Source of the DNA: DAORHV01 sp964513925
GTDB lineage: Bacteria > Patescibacteriota > Gracilibacteria > Peribacterales > Peribacteraceae
NCBI GenBank assembly: GCA_964513925.1
Contig: CAZENR010000003.1
Location: 38,295-102,294 of the forward strand
Length of the DNA: 64,000 bases
Direction: 5' to 3'
Positions 1-10,000 of the stretch are shown here, piece by piece. A model generated the notes under the pieces. The model was given only the letters and a program-made list of their open reading frames with translations, was not told the origin of the DNA and searched no databases. The stretch's first letter is position 1, and every line of letters begins with the position of its first letter. The position numbers were made by a program, and so were the translations under genes.

Positions 1-11
1 ACAGGCATGCA

Positions 12-617
12 ATGAAGCTCCTCGCTGGCACCAACAACAAAGGCAAGCTGATTGAAATTCGCGAAGCCCTGGCAGGCTTGCCTATAGAGCTCTGCGGACC
101 AGCCGATATCGGCATAGCGTCGGACCCGGAAGAGCACGGCGAAACATTCAAGGAAAACGCGCTGATCAAAGCCCGGCACTTTCGCGAGCTATCGAAGTTG
201 CCCACTATGGCCGACGATTCGGGCATTGTGGTCGACGCGCTGGCCGGAGAACTGGGTATTGCAACGCGTCGCTGGGGCGCAGGCCCTAAAGCCAGCGACA
301 AGGAGTGGATTGATTTCTTTTTGCGTCGCATGGCCAGCGAGAAGAACAAGAAGGCCACCTTTGTCTGCTGCATTGCCTATATCGATGCAGATGGGAATGA
401 ACATGTATTCAACGGCGCATGCAGCGGAAGCATCACACAGACGCTGGAGGCAGACTACCTGCCAGGCTTACCCATCTCTGCCTGTTTTAAGCCCGATGGA
501 TTTGATTGCGTCTACTCAGCCATGAAAGTTGAACAAAAAAATAGTACATCTCATCGTGGCCGAGCGTTGCGCGCCTTCAAGGCATATCTGAGCGAACACC
601 TCGACAAGCATGTATAA
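12..617 (+). CDS. rdgB: XTP/dITP diphosphatase (Ham1/RdgB family)
   Basis: Cytosolic nucleotide-pool sanitising enzyme that hydrolyses ITP, dITP and XTP to monophosphates. The 201-aa length is normal for the family. The N-terminal nucleotide-binding motif GTNNKGKLIEI starts at residue 6, the metal/catalytic motif MADDSGIVVDAL lies near residue 66, and the C-terminal SHRGRALRAF motif near residue 180. The loop after the catalytic motif reads LAGELGIATRRWGAG instead of the usual G-x-P-G-V-Y-S-A-R-Y-A-G, so this segment has diverged. ATG at 12 gives the family-typical N-terminus; the promoter lies outside the window. Confidence 0.93.
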   Translation: MKLLAGTNNKGKLIEIREALAGLPIELCGPADIGIASDPEEHGETFKENALIKARHFRELSKLPTMADDSGIVVDALAGELGIATRRWGAGPKASDKEWIDFFLRRMASEKNKKATFVCCIAYIDADGNEHVFNGACSGSITQTLEADYLPGLPISACFKPDGFDCVYSAMKVEQKNSTSHRGRALRAFKAYLSEHLDKHV

Positions 618-638
618 ACTAGCGTAAAGAGTAATTTG

Positions 639-647
639 TGGTACAGT
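639..647 (+). promoter_or_regulatory. Extended -10 promoter TGGTACAGT
   Basis: TG-G-TACAGT ends 8 bp before the ATG at 656, so transcription should start within a few bases of the start codon. No convincing -35 or Shine-Dalgarno sequence is seen. Confidence 0.5.
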
Positions 648-655
648 AGCGCGCT

Positions 656-913
656 ATGGCAACTCTCAACCAGCTCGTAGCCGAGCTAGCCAATACGCAA
701 ACATTCGAAGCAGCCGACAGGGCTCGCAAGGAGGTGCAGTACTTGGGACTGCGCCGGGGCGACCAGGAACTGCAGCGCGAGCTGATTGCCGGGTATGCAA
801 GGTGCATCAGCGATCATGCCCGTGGCGAAATACTATGGCTGCTTGAACTCAACACCCACGAGCATGCCGAATTCGTACGACTCCGCAAACAGCTGACCGA
901 AGACAAACGTTAG
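656..913 (+). CDS. Small hypothetical protein (85 aa)
   Basis: Not recognised. The protein is 85 aa, charged and predicted largely helical, with no signal peptide, membrane segment or metal motif. It has its own extended -10 promoter 8 bp upstream of the ATG, and it ends 10 bp before the convergent stop of the helicase gene. The compact placement and promoter support a real gene; function unknown. Confidence 0.65.
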   Translation: MATLNQLVAELANTQTFEAADRARKEVQYLGLRRGDQELQRELIAGYARCISDHARGEILWLLELNTHEHAEFVRLRKQLTEDKR

Positions 914-923
914 TGCTGCTGCG

Positions 924-3872
924 CTACAGCGGTGTGAAATCCAGCGCCTGAATTTTTGCCCATACGGCGACCACTACCGCAGCAAGTTCTTTTTTCTGCG
1001 CTTCGGATACCGTAAACGGGCGCAGCACCGGGTGCTCTGCTCCTTCGCCGATGAAATCCAGCGCAAAAGTGGATGGCGTCAGCATGGGCATGCCGTGTTC
1101 TAAGAGCAATGCGTAGAATACCAGTTGCCGGAAGTAGTCCCCTTCCAGAATTTGCGATTCGGTCTTGGGTCTTCCGGTCTTGAAATCCAGCACGATGGCA
1201 TTGGCAGACGCCGGATGTTCCAGATCGATTCGATCGATTTTGCCCTTGATTGGCACGTCGCCCAAATGGGTGGACACCGCGTACTCCACAAACCCGATAC
1301 AAGGCGGTGGCCCCGCAAGGCGCTGCTGGTAGTAACGCGGCAATGCCTCGTCGCCCAGTGCCTTCAGCCTGGCATGTTCGGCATCGGTAAGCACCTCGCG
1401 TTCGGACAGATACCTGTGGAATGCCGCCACGAACTCCGTATCACCCAATCCCCTGCCTTCCTTTGTGGCTAAAGCCCACTGCTTTAGCGCATCGTGCACG
1501 GCGTTGCCGTACACCAGGCTTGCCTGCTTGGACTGGGGCACTTGGAGCAAGTCGCGCTCCAAGAACATCTGCGGATCTTCCAAAAAGTGATTTAGTGCCG
1601 TTACCGACAGGGCATAGTCTTTTAGGCGGTGGCGCAGGAATGCCTGGAATTCCTTGTCGATGTGGCGCGGTGGCTTTAAGAGCAAGCTGATGGCTTCATC
1701 GGGTTTTTTCAGCTCTGTCTCCTGTTCGGGCAGTTCGCCAGCTTCGGCAAAGAATGCCGACGGACTCACGGCCTTGTTTCTGTCGCCGGACGTCAGTTGC
1801 TTGGGGCAAGTGAAGACCAGCTCGTGCTTGGCGCGCGTCATTGCAACAAAGGCAACGCGACGCTCGTCTTGGCCCTTTTCGAAGGATTTCTGCTCCTTCT
1901 CCCAGCCGAACAATAAGTCCTCGGGGATGGAAATGCCATGGTGACCCATGCGGTTGTTCCAGTGGCGATCGCGGAAGTTTGTCAGGAACACCGTGTGGAA
2001 TTCCAAGCCCTTGCTGCGGTGCGCGGTCATAAGCTGTATGCCGGCATCTGTCAGGTGCGGCAAATCGTACGTCAGGCGTAAATCGCCGTAATCGGGATCA
2101 CCGTACATCTCCAGGTCGTCCATGAACTGCCGGAAAGAGAATGCCGGCGATTCGTAGCAGCGGTACTTCACACGATCGAAGAACTCCTGCAGCGCGGCGT
2201 AATCGAGCGGATCTACCGCCTTGCCCTGCACCGTTGCCACTTGCAACAAACCGCTTTGCTTCAGGGCCTTTTCCACTGTTTCCACCACCGTACGACTGCC
2301 CAGCTTATTGTGTAGATCAAGCAGAACGTCCCGGGCGTGCAGCAACGACTTGCGGTCTGCAAGAGCCAGGACATCGTCCTTCTTCGCTTTTTCTCCTATG
2401 GAAAGCAACACGTCCACAAGCGTACTCTCGCCTTTTGCTTCGCGGCGCGCATCGAACACCCTGCCCAAATCCGCCGGATGACACCCGAAGCATTCGCACG
2501 CCATGGCCGCCCCAAGCAAACCGCTGTCACCCGGCTTGTGCACCGCCTTCAAGATCGCTATGGCCTGCTGCACCAGCGGGTGCAGCAGCAAGTCGACCCT
2601 GCCGGTCATCTGCACCGGGATTCCGCGAGCGGTGAGCACATCGTAAATGGGACGAAGCTCTGCATTGGTTTGGGTAAGTACCGCAATCTCCTGCGGAGCA
2701 ATCCCCTCCCCTATCCGCTCCTCTATCATATCCGCAAGCAACCACGGCTCGGTCATGTCGCTGGGAGAAAGCAGCAACGCCGGACTCGGCGATTTCTTTT
2801 TGACTGCCGAAACCAACGTTTTATCCAAGTCCGGAATACGGCCGACAAGACGCTCGGTATTGTGCTGAATCAGTGCTGCGGCTGCATCGAGCACCGGCTG
2901 CGGGCAACGGTAACTGGTTTTCAACACGATGACCGGTGCTTTGGGAAAGCGTCTATGAAACGACAGGATATTGGTAAGGTTCGCCCCCTGGAAACGGTAA
3001 ATTGCCTGGTCGTCGTCACCCACCACGAACAAGTTCGGATGATCTTCCGGCGTTCTAGGTTGGGTAAGCAGGTCGATGAGTGCGTACTGCGATCCGTTGG
3101 TGTCCTGGAATTCGTCGACGAGTATGTACAAATAGCGCTCCTGTAGCGATGCCAGCAACCAATCGTGCTCGCGCAGTGCGGCCAGCACGTTTAGGATCAT
3201 ATCGTCGTAGTCGTAGCGACCCGTTGCCTCCAATTGCTTCTGGTAGCGCAAATACACCTCTACCAGCTCGCGGAACTTCCGCGCCTTGCGCAAATTGTTT
3301 TCATGCGCCTTGGTTCCCTCGCGGCTGGCGGAGGCGAGGACACTCTCGTTTTCATCGGCTATGCGTTTCAGCTCCTGCTCATCGGTCTTGCCTTCGCGCT
3401 TGAGCAAGCTGATGCGCGAAAGGATATCGGCAATGCCTCGATGCGGGTCTTTTTTGTTCACCAGCTCCAAATTCGGCAACAACTCGTCGATGATGGAGCG
3501 GACAAGACGGTAGCGTTCGACATCGCTGATTTGCTCCAAAGCCGACCAGCGCTCGAACACCGTTGGGTGCTGCAGAATGCACTCGTTACAAAACCCGTGA
3601 ATGGTGTGCACGGCAACGCCGTAAGCATCGGGCCCTATGAGCTTGCGCAGGCGCTCTCGCATCGCCGTAGCGCCGCTGTTACTGAACGTAAGACAGAGAA
3701 TATTCCCCGGTCGCACTTGGGTGCGCTTGAGAATGTTTGCTACACGCATACCCAGCGTCTGGGTTTTGCCGGTGCCAGGCCCTGCAACTACCATCACCGG
3801 GCCTTCTATGGTATCCACTGCCCGGCGCTGGTCTGGATTCAAGCGTTCCAGTTCACTGCTAAACGACTTCAT
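924..3872 (-). CDS. UvrD/PcrA-type superfamily 1 helicase fused to a PD-(D/E)XK nuclease
   Basis: A 982-aa DNA helicase-nuclease, probably acting in double-strand-break or replication repair. The Walker A motif AGPGTGKTQT is at about residues 30-39, the Walker B/motif II region contains VDEFQDTN, motif V is in TAHRSKGLEFH, and motif VI is VAMTRAK. The C-terminal part carries a RecB-type nuclease signature, GKIDRIDLE followed by IVLDFKTGRPK. The start at 3872 (MKSFSSELERLNPDQ) is chosen because it gives the standard UvrD N-terminus and has TAGAAT 7 bp upstream; a start at 3950 would overlap the neighbouring gene. The fusion recalls AddA/RecB, but no AddB/RecC partner is in the window. Confidence 0.9.
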   Translation of the reverse strand: MKSFSSELERLNPDQRRAVDTIEGPVMVVAGPGTGKTQTLGMRVANILKRTQVRPGNILCLTFSNSGATAMRERLRKLIGPDAYGVAVHTIHGFCNECILQHPTVFERWSALEQISDVERYRLVRSIIDELLPNLELVNKKDPHRGIADILSRISLLKREGKTDEQELKRIADENESVLASASREGTKAHENNLRKARKFRELVEVYLRYQKQLEATGRYDYDDMILNVLAALREHDWLLASLQERYLYILVDEFQDTNGSQYALIDLLTQPRTPEDHPNLFVVGDDDQAIYRFQGANLTNILSFHRRFPKAPVIVLKTSYRCPQPVLDAAAALIQHNTERLVGRIPDLDKTLVSAVKKKSPSPALLLSPSDMTEPWLLADMIEERIGEGIAPQEIAVLTQTNAELRPIYDVLTARGIPVQMTGRVDLLLHPLVQQAIAILKAVHKPGDSGLLGAAMACECFGCHPADLGRVFDARREAKGESTLVDVLLSIGEKAKKDDVLALADRKSLLHARDVLLDLHNKLGSRTVVETVEKALKQSGLLQVATVQGKAVDPLDYAALQEFFDRVKYRCYESPAFSFRQFMDDLEMYGDPDYGDLRLTYDLPHLTDAGIQLMTAHRSKGLEFHTVFLTNFRDRHWNNRMGHHGISIPEDLLFGWEKEQKSFEKGQDERRVAFVAMTRAKHELVFTCPKQLTSGDRNKAVSPSAFFAEAGELPEQETELKKPDEAISLLLKPPRHIDKEFQAFLRHRLKDYALSVTALNHFLEDPQMFLERDLLQVPQSKQASLVYGNAVHDALKQWALATKEGRGLGDTEFVAAFHRYLSEREVLTDAEHARLKALGDEALPRYYQQRLAGPPPCIGFVEYAVSTHLGDVPIKGKIDRIDLEHPASANAIVLDFKTGRPKTESQILEGDYFRQLVFYALLLEHGMPMLTPSTFALDFIGEGAEHPVLRPFTVSEAQKKELAAVVVAVWAKIQALDFTPL

Positions 3873-3894
3873 GACAGCGATTCTACACCTAGGC

Positions 3895-4827
3895 CTACCT
3901 GTTGCTAAGCAACACCGCACGCGTAACGCGCACCTGGTACACGGCCGCAAACGCGACTGCCAGCACCAAGCTCAAGAGCCAGAGCAGCATGCCAGCCTTG
4001 GCCTCCATGACGGAAACGATGGAAACCACCAAAGATCCTATCCAGAGCAGCGACAACACCGTCAAGCCGCCAATCAGCAGCAATCCAAACACCATAGGCA
4101 ACCTGCCCCGCGCCTTGGCCGCCGACAGCCTGGCGCTCTCCAGAATGCCGTGCTGACGCGAAAGCAACAATGCAGGGGCAAGTGCATACCGTGAGAGCAA
4201 GACACAAGACAGCAGCATGCCAACCACAGTTACCGTCACAAACAGCTGCTCACCCATTGCATACGAGGCAACGACCATGATGATCATGGGTATCCAGGCA
4301 AACGACCGGAGCAATGACCACGACAACAAGAGTGATGTGCGCCACATATCTCCCGGCAAGCGCTTGAGCGCATCGACTGCGCCACGTGCCTCCTGAATGC
4401 TGATGAGCAAGAAGTAGATCCACGATACGTACAGCACGAACAGTGCAACAAACGCAGCGCCAAACACAAACGGCGTTGCCACCAGCACAAAGTACAATGC
4501 AGCATTCTGCGGCGTCGGTACGAAACCGTGCTCTGCCGGAGAACCTCCGGCGGTAATACTCTGTTGCAGCGAGCCAACGATGCGATCCACCTCCGCAGCA
4601 GGCGCGCCCGTCGTCATCAGGCTTTGCAAACTCTCTTCAAATTGCTCTGAACTCAGTCCGGTTTGCTCGCGAATTGCCACAATTTTCTGATCCATGGCAC
4701 GCGCAAAGTACGCCTGGTTCACCGCAAGCAACATGCCAAAGATAAGCACGCCTATACCCACCGCCTTCCAGCGAACCAGTAGGAAACTCCATGTCTCGCT
4801 TAGCAATGCAGCTGCAGACTGGAACAT
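3895..4827 (-). CDS. Multi-pass membrane protein, unknown function
   Basis: A 310-aa protein with about six hydrophobic segments: one near the N-terminus (VGIGVLIFGMLLAV), a soluble loop of about 70 residues, then a cluster of helices including LYFVLVATPFVFGAAFVALF. No catalytic motif is recognised. ATG at 4827 lies 2 bp after the rpoD stop, and AGGAG sits about 9 bp before it, inside the end of rpoD. This is one of the few clear Shine-Dalgarno sequences here and implies co-transcription and coupling with rpoD. Confidence 0.75.
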   Translation of the reverse strand: MFQSAAALLSETWSFLLVRWKAVGIGVLIFGMLLAVNQAYFARAMDQKIVAIREQTGLSSEQFEESLQSLMTTGAPAAEVDRIVGSLQQSITAGGSPAEHGFVPTPQNAALYFVLVATPFVFGAAFVALFVLYVSWIYFLLISIQEARGAVDALKRLPGDMWRTSLLLSWSLLRSFAWIPMIIMVVASYAMGEQLFVTVTVVGMLLSCVLLSRYALAPALLLSRQHGILESARLSAAKARGRLPMVFGLLLIGGLTVLSLLWIGSLVVSIVSVMEAKAGMLLWLLSLVLAVAFAAVYQVRVTRAVLLSNR

Positions 4828-4829
4828 GC

Positions 4830-6224
4830 TTACTTCTCCTGAATGGTGTAAGCGCAACGATCACACTTGCGGAAGGTTTTGCCGCCTTGGTGGATTTCGA
4901 TCAGCGTTCCCTTGCGGCATTCCGGACACAGGTTACCGCTCATGAAGCTTGGCACTGCAAACTGCACCTTGGGACCGCCGTGCTCGCGAATGCATGCGGA
5001 ACGCGGATGGTCGCGTAGCTTCTGCAGAACCTTGGCTTCAATCTGGCGGATGCGCTCGCGAGTAACGTTGAACTCCTTGCCCACCTCTTCCAGCGTGTGG
5101 CCAATACCATCCTTGAGACCGAAGCGCATTTCGATAATCTTGCGCTCTCTCGGAGTCAGGTATTCCAACATGGCATGGACGTTCTCCTTGCGCAGCTGGC
5201 GGTTGGTTGCATCGAAGGGGTTCACCGCCTCTTCATCCTCAATGAAGTCACCAAGCTTGCTGTCCTCCTCGGAGCCAACCGGAGCCTCGAGCGAAATGAT
5301 GTCCTGCGAAATCTTCTGGATGTGGCGAACTTTCTTGATATCCATTTCCATTTCCACCGCAAGTTCCTCCACGGTTGGCTCACGACCCAGTTCCTGCACC
5401 AGGCGACGCTGAGTGTGAGTGAGCTTGTTAATCGTCTCGACCATGTGCACCGGAATGCGGATGGTGCGGGCCTGGTCGGCAATGGCACGGGTAATCGCCT
5501 GGCGGATCCACCAGGTGGCGTAGGTCGAAAACTTAAAGCCGCGCTCGGGGTCGAACTTTTCCACCGCACGGAACAACCCGATGTTGCCTTCCTGGATCAA
5601 ATCCAGGAACGATAACCCGCGTCCGATGTACTTTTTGGCAATGGAAACGACAAGACGCAGGTTGGCCTCTGCCAACTGCTGCTTGGCGGAAGCATCGCCC
5701 TTGCGAATGCGGCGGGCCAGCTCAACTTCCTTGCGAGCATCGATAAGCGGCACGCGTCCGATTTCGGACAGGTACATGCGCACCGAGTCGTTGGAAATTT
5801 CGAGCAAGTCGACCTCGCGCTCCTTGCGGCGCTTTTTCTCGGCAGCACTCTGCTTGTCATCTTTAATGCGGATGCCGGCAGTGGCAACCACCTCGAGTGA
5901 TTCATCGTCGCTATCGGCTGCGGTAATGGCACCGCCCGCGCCCTCCTGGTCTTGCTGTGCCGGAGACTCGCCTTTGTGCTTTCGCTGCCAGATGAGCGTG
6001 TCTTTCACGTCGATGACGTCGATACCAAGATCCATGAACAGCGTGTAGACGCTGTCCAGGAGATCGACATTCTCTTCGGCGTTGGGAACGGCGCGGAGCA
6101 CCTCCTGGTGGGTGACGTAACGCTGCTCGCGGCCCTTCTTCACCAAATGCTTAACCTCATCTGGAAAGGCCTTCATGTCTTTGTCCGAAGGCTGATGGAT
6201 GAAACTGCGTGGGTGGGATGCCAT
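4830..6224 (-). CDS. rpoD: Primary sigma-70 factor RpoD with C-terminal zinc ribbon
   Basis: Housekeeping sigma factor, 464 aa. An N-terminal region 1.1-like segment ([10 protein letters not shown]) is followed by region 1.2 ([14 protein letters not shown]), region 2 ([17 protein letters not shown], the -10-binding helix), region 3 ([11 protein letters not shown]) and region 4 ([15 protein letters not shown] with the [10 protein letters not shown] helix-turn-helix). Family members normally end soon after region 4. This one continues for about 56 residues and carries CPEC (433-436) and CDRC (454-457), a four-cysteine zinc ribbon. It lies downstream of dnaG as in the classical dnaG-rpoD operon. 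TACTAT lies only about 2 bp before this ATG, so an internal start at 6176 ([11 protein letters not shown]) is possible. Confidence 0.95.
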   Translation of the reverse strand: MASHPRSFIHQPSDKDMKAFPDEVKHLVKKGREQRYVTHQEVLRAVPNAEENVDLLDSVYTLFMDLGIDVIDVKDTLIWQRKHKGESPAQQDQEGAGGAITAADSDDESLEVVATAGIRIKDDKQSAAEKKRRKEREVDLLEISNDSVRMYLSEIGRVPLIDARKEVELARRIRKGDASAKQQLAEANLRLVVSIAKKYIGRGLSFLDLIQEGNIGLFRAVEKFDPERGFKFSTYATWWIRQAITRAIADQARTIRIPVHMVETINKLTHTQRRLVQELGREPTVEELAVEMEMDIKKVRHIQKISQDIISLEAPVGSEEDSKLGDFIEDEEAVNPFDATNRQLRKENVHAMLEYLTPRERKIIEMRFGLKDGIGHTLEEVGKEFNVTRERIRQIEAKVLQKLRDHPRSACIREHGGPKVQFAVPSFMSGNLCPECRKGTLIEIHQGGKTFRKCDRCAYTIQEK

Positions 6225-6317
6225 AGTACGGGGTCAGAGGATAGAGGCAGAACACCCAGGTGGCAAGCCGAGAAATTCACTCGTCGACGCGTTGCACACC
6301 GCGGATGATGCGGATAC

Positions 6318-8075
6318 TTAAGAACTCATCTTGGAAAGCTTCATCACTTGCTGGTACTTGGTGAGTAACCGGACTTCTTCGTCGGCACGACCAACTCTGC
6401 GTGCCTCTTTCAATTCCACGATGATTTCCTGCTGTTTACGCACCATGAATTCGCGGTTGGAGGCAGCGCAAAGTTTTTTCATCTCGCGTGCAGCAACGGT
6501 ATCCGACCAGAGACCGAAGTTCTCTTCGCAGTACAAGCTCAGCACGCCGAATTGCTCTCGAATGACCGGATCGATGGAGAGACCTGCAGCAAACGTCTCG
6601 AGCAACGTGTCTTCGGCGCACACGGACAACTGCGAACGCAGTGTCTCCCAGCCGGGCTCTTCGCCTGGAATAAGCTCATTCAGGAGGATTCTTGTTCGTG
6701 GATACATTGCAGCCAGCCCTATACAAAGCTGAAACTTTGAAAATGGCGTTGAAGAAATTTCCGGAGAAGATTCTGCCTTTTTTGCTACTGTTAGGGCTCC
6801 AGATCTCCATGATCTGAAGTCGGATTCAACTTCCGACATACGTGATTGCAACACATCGCTCAATTGCTCCAAGTATGTCCTGAGCTCCACGGCAGTGGGC
6901 AGGGCACTAAGTAGCGGAAAGATTCCATCGGCTATTTTCAGCTTCGTCTGGGGCTGAAGCCTATCTGGTAGTTGCCGATATCTTTCCAGTAATGCATCGA
7001 TAAATCCTACACTCCTGCTCGTCACGATATCTTTGAAGAGAGCTGCATCTTGCTGCACTAACTCATCGGGATCCTTTGCCGGAATGGAAACCGAGTGCAC
7101 CTTGGCATGGGCTTTGGATAAGAGCTGGAACGCACGGTTTGCAGCCTGCTGACCGGCAGCATCTTGATCTAGGCACAATATGACCGTGTCTACGTAACGC
7201 TTTAGCAAACGTACATGGTCTTCTGTCAGCGCCGTACCGCTTACTGCCACGACATTTTTTACACCGGCCTTGTGTGCTGCAACCACGTCGAAATACCCTT
7301 CTACCAACAAGACACTCCTGTGTTGGCGAATGGCCTCTCGCGCCTGGTGTAGCCCGTAAAGCACGGTGGATTTGTGGTATAGCGGTCCGTCGGGACTATT
7401 GACGTACTTTGCATCGCTCTCTCCCATGGCACGGCCGCCAAAACCGATGATCTTGCCCTGGGCGTCACCGATGGGAAACATGATGCGGTTTCTGAATCTG
7501 TCATACATCCTCTCCTCAGAAAGCTCCTTCTGCACTCCAAGGCCGGCACCGGCGATTTCGGTTCGGCTGAATCCTTCTTTGAGTAAATGCTCGTAGGTCG
7601 AAGAAAATGAATCCGGTGCATAGCCGATACCAAATGATTCCAGCAATGTATCGTCCACTCCTCGCCTGCGTACGTAGTCCATTGCCACCGGAGTTGCCAC
7701 AAGCTGCTTACGGTAAAAAGCCTGCGCCGCCTCCAGGCATTCGCGCATGCGTTCTTTGGCATCTTTCTCGACCTTGAACGAAGAGCGATCTCGATCTTTG
7801 GGCAGCTCCACGCCGGTTTTGTCGGCCAACATGCGCACTGCAGTGGGGAAATCCACGCCTTCTATGCGCTGGAAGAATGAGAAGATATCTCCACCGCTCT
7901 GGCAGGCGAAACAGTAAGCTATCCCCTTATCGGGGGACACGAGTAGGCTAGGCTTCTTATCGTTGTGGAACGGACAAAGACACACGTAATTCCTACCCTT
8001 CTTCTGAAGCTGGCAATACTGAGCAACCAATTGCTCTATCGGTAGCCGGGCGCGGATATCTTCCTTCACATCCAT
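6318..8075 (-). CDS. dnaG: DNA primase DnaG
   Basis: Synthesises RNA primers at the replication fork and works with the DnaB helicase. The 585-aa protein has the N-terminal CHC2 zinc finger (CPFHNDKKPSLLVS and YCFACQSGGDIF, residues about 34-70), the primase core (GFGGRAMG), and the TOPRIM domain (VLLVEGYFDVV and CLDQDAAGQQAA) with the acidic metal-binding residues. The C-terminal 150 residues correspond to the divergent DnaB-interacting region. TATACT lies 9 bp before the ATG. rpoD follows downstream; rpsU, the usual third gene of this operon, is elsewhere at 31206. Confidence 0.95.
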   Translation of the reverse strand: MDVKEDIRARLPIEQLVAQYCQLQKKGRNYVCLCPFHNDKKPSLLVSPDKGIAYCFACQSGGDIFSFFQRIEGVDFPTAVRMLADKTGVELPKDRDRSSFKVEKDAKERMRECLEAAQAFYRKQLVATPVAMDYVRRRGVDDTLLESFGIGYAPDSFSSTYEHLLKEGFSRTEIAGAGLGVQKELSEERMYDRFRNRIMFPIGDAQGKIIGFGGRAMGESDAKYVNSPDGPLYHKSTVLYGLHQAREAIRQHRSVLLVEGYFDVVAAHKAGVKNVVAVSGTALTEDHVRLLKRYVDTVILCLDQDAAGQQAANRAFQLLSKAHAKVHSVSIPAKDPDELVQQDAALFKDIVTSRSVGFIDALLERYRQLPDRLQPQTKLKIADGIFPLLSALPTAVELRTYLEQLSDVLQSRMSEVESDFRSWRSGALTVAKKAESSPEISSTPFSKFQLCIGLAAMYPRTRILLNELIPGEEPGWETLRSQLSVCAEDTLLETFAAGLSIDPVIREQFGVLSLYCEENFGLWSDTVAAREMKKLCAASNREFMVRKQQEIIVELKEARRVGRADEEVRLLTKYQQVMKLSKMSS

Positions 8076-8133
8076 GGGAGGGTGAGTATAACGCCGAGGC
8101 TACAAGACAGAAAGGGCAGAGTCTCAGGAAAAC

Positions 8134-9588
8134 TTATGAAAACATACGGACAACTTCCCGAGGCAGGCGGTTGAGCACCTTGCCCTGCTTGAGCATACCC
8201 CTGCCAATGATGACGTCATGCCCCGACGGGTGACGCATGGAAAACAGCAGGTCTCCGTGGCCGGCGTCATCGATATGCAGGTCTTTTCCGCCAAGCACCT
8301 GCAATACGGAGTTGGAATCGAGAAGTCTTACATGCTGTTTAGCCCTATTGCCACGCAAAGTAGCCATTTCGTGAGATAGCCGAACCAATCCGTAATCCGT
8401 GGGTTTGCCAAAGGGCATGCCTGCCAGGTACGGAGCCGTTGGCATGCGGAAAGAAAGTGCATCTTGAGTGAGAATCTGTAAGGATTCCTTGGATTGATAT
8501 AATTCCTCATTTTCCTCTACCATTAGGGCTGAATACCAATCTTCTAATCCAGAAATCCACTCCTTACGCCTGGCTTTAGGTAAAATTTCATACGGCGAGC
8601 GCACGCACTCCCTGGCTTCCGGATGACGCGTTGGAGCCCGTTTTACAAGCACTGCGGAAAAGAAACCTTCGGTGTCGTATGTCTGCGGCCAAAGGCGGAA
8701 CGCAGGGAACCTGGTTGGAGCTTGGATCCATTGTTGTACCTTTGCAGATTCATCCAAAGCTTTCTTGAGATCTATCTTCAGATCTGGAGTGGGGTCTATT
8801 ATCTCTATTTGATCACTATATTTGTTCAGTATTGAGCCCAAGACAGCCTCATTTTCCTCGGGTGTTAATGTGCAAGTTGAGTAGACGATTCTCCCGCCAA
8901 CTTTTGTGGCATCGATGGCAGATTCCAGCAGCTCCAGCTGCAACCTGGACATCTTGCCAATGTTATCGTCTGAACAGTACACCAATGCATCGGAATCCTT
9001 ACGTGCTGTTCCTTGGGCGGTGCATGGAGCATCGCACAGCACCCGGTCAAACCGCTCAGTCATGTTTCGGGCAAACCATTGGCCCACCTTCTTCGTCACC
9101 AGTACGTTTATTACCCCGGCACGCTGAAGGTTGGACACCAGGGCCCACAAACGCTTTTCTTGTACATCATTTGCTACAAGAACTCCCTGGTTTTGCATGC
9201 GCGCAGCTATCTGTGTGGTCTTGCTGCCGGGAGCCGAACTCATGTCCAATATAGCTTCGCCTGGCTTGGGGTCCAGTAAGGCTACCGGGAGCATACTGGC
9301 TGCCTCTTGCATGTACGTGTGGCCAAGGACATGGAGTAAATCCTTCCCAAGTGCCTCCTCGCGGTTCTCGCGGTCTACAAAATACCCTTCACTGCACCAC
9401 GGCACGGACTCAAGTTTCCATTCCCTGGATGTTCCCCAGATACGGAAGTCTTCGACAGATGATTTTAACGTATTAACACGCTTTGATTTTCTCAAAGGTA
9501 TGTCGCTTATACGCTTCAATTCTACGACGTCCGTTACTGCCGAGTAGCGATCGAATGGGTGCGGTTTCACTCTGCGAGCATGCAGCAA
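8134..9588 (-). CDS. RsmB/RsmF-type RNA m5C methyltransferase (NOL1/NOP2/Sun family)
   Basis: SAM-dependent cytosine-5 RNA methyltransferase, probably acting on 16S rRNA. SAM-binding motif I is MSSAPGSKTTQIA. Both cysteines of the dual-cysteine mechanism are present: motif IV DAPCTAQGT and motif VI YSTCTLTPEENE. The last 100 or so residues (DLHIDDAGHGDLLF...VIIGRGML) resemble the PUA-like tail of RsmF rather than RsmB, which carries an N-terminal NusB-like domain. The frame opens at a TTG (9588); a GTG at 9570 is an equally plausible start, so the exact N-terminus is uncertain. Confidence 0.85.
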   Translation of the reverse strand: MLHARRVKPHPFDRYSAVTDVVELKRISDIPLRKSKRVNTLKSSVEDFRIWGTSREWKLESVPWCSEGYFVDRENREEALGKDLLHVLGHTYMQEAASMLPVALLDPKPGEAILDMSSAPGSKTTQIAARMQNQGVLVANDVQEKRLWALVSNLQRAGVINVLVTKKVGQWFARNMTERFDRVLCDAPCTAQGTARKDSDALVYCSDDNIGKMSRLQLELLESAIDATKVGGRIVYSTCTLTPEENEAVLGSILNKYSDQIEIIDPTPDLKIDLKKALDESAKVQQWIQAPTRFPAFRLWPQTYDTEGFFSAVLVKRAPTRHPEARECVRSPYEILPKARRKEWISGLEDWYSALMVEENEELYQSKESLQILTQDALSFRMPTAPYLAGMPFGKPTDYGLVRLSHEMATLRGNRAKQHVRLLDSNSVLQVLGGKDLHIDDAGHGDLLFSMRHPSGHDVIIGRGMLKQGKVLNRLPREVVRMFS

Positions 9589-9709
9589 CGACGTGCAAGT
9601 CGCAATGTAAAAGCATATGGGAATACAGTCTGGAGATGATGAGAAAGTTGACTCAAGGCAAAAAGCCTAGTTTTCTATTCATTACAATTTCCCTTACATC
9701 GTCTTCATC

Positions 9710-10000
9710 ATGCCCATGGAACACACTCCAGATTGCTACGACGTTGCCACCGAATCCGTTGGCCAACTGTTACAGGCAATAGAACATGGTGCCGAGACCG
9801 ATCCGGCATTGGACAATGCGCTAACGGAGCTGAGTGCGCTGGGCGTACTCGGCGACCCGATAGACACACACCAACGCGGAGTGGTATTCCTGCGTATTGC
9901 CTCACTACTGGAAGGCCACCGAACAATAGGACCCATGATTGAGGCAGCGCTCAAAGATGAAGACAGAGCGCGTGCAGCATATTTTGCTACCATGAACTAA
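9710..10000 (+). CDS. Hypothetical protein (96 aa), first gene of a coupled trio
   Basis: Not recognised. A 96-aa acidic protein with predicted helices and no signal peptide or metal motif. Its TAA stop overlaps the ATG of the next gene (TAATG at 9998-10002), so the two are probably translationally coupled. TACAAT at 9683-9688 may be the -10 element of this operon. The ATG at 9716 is an alternative start. Confidence 0.65.
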   Translation: MPMEHTPDCYDVATESVGQLLQAIEHGAETDPALDNALTELSALGVLGDPIDTHQRGVVFLRIASLLEGHRTIGPMIEAALKDEDRARAAYFATMN

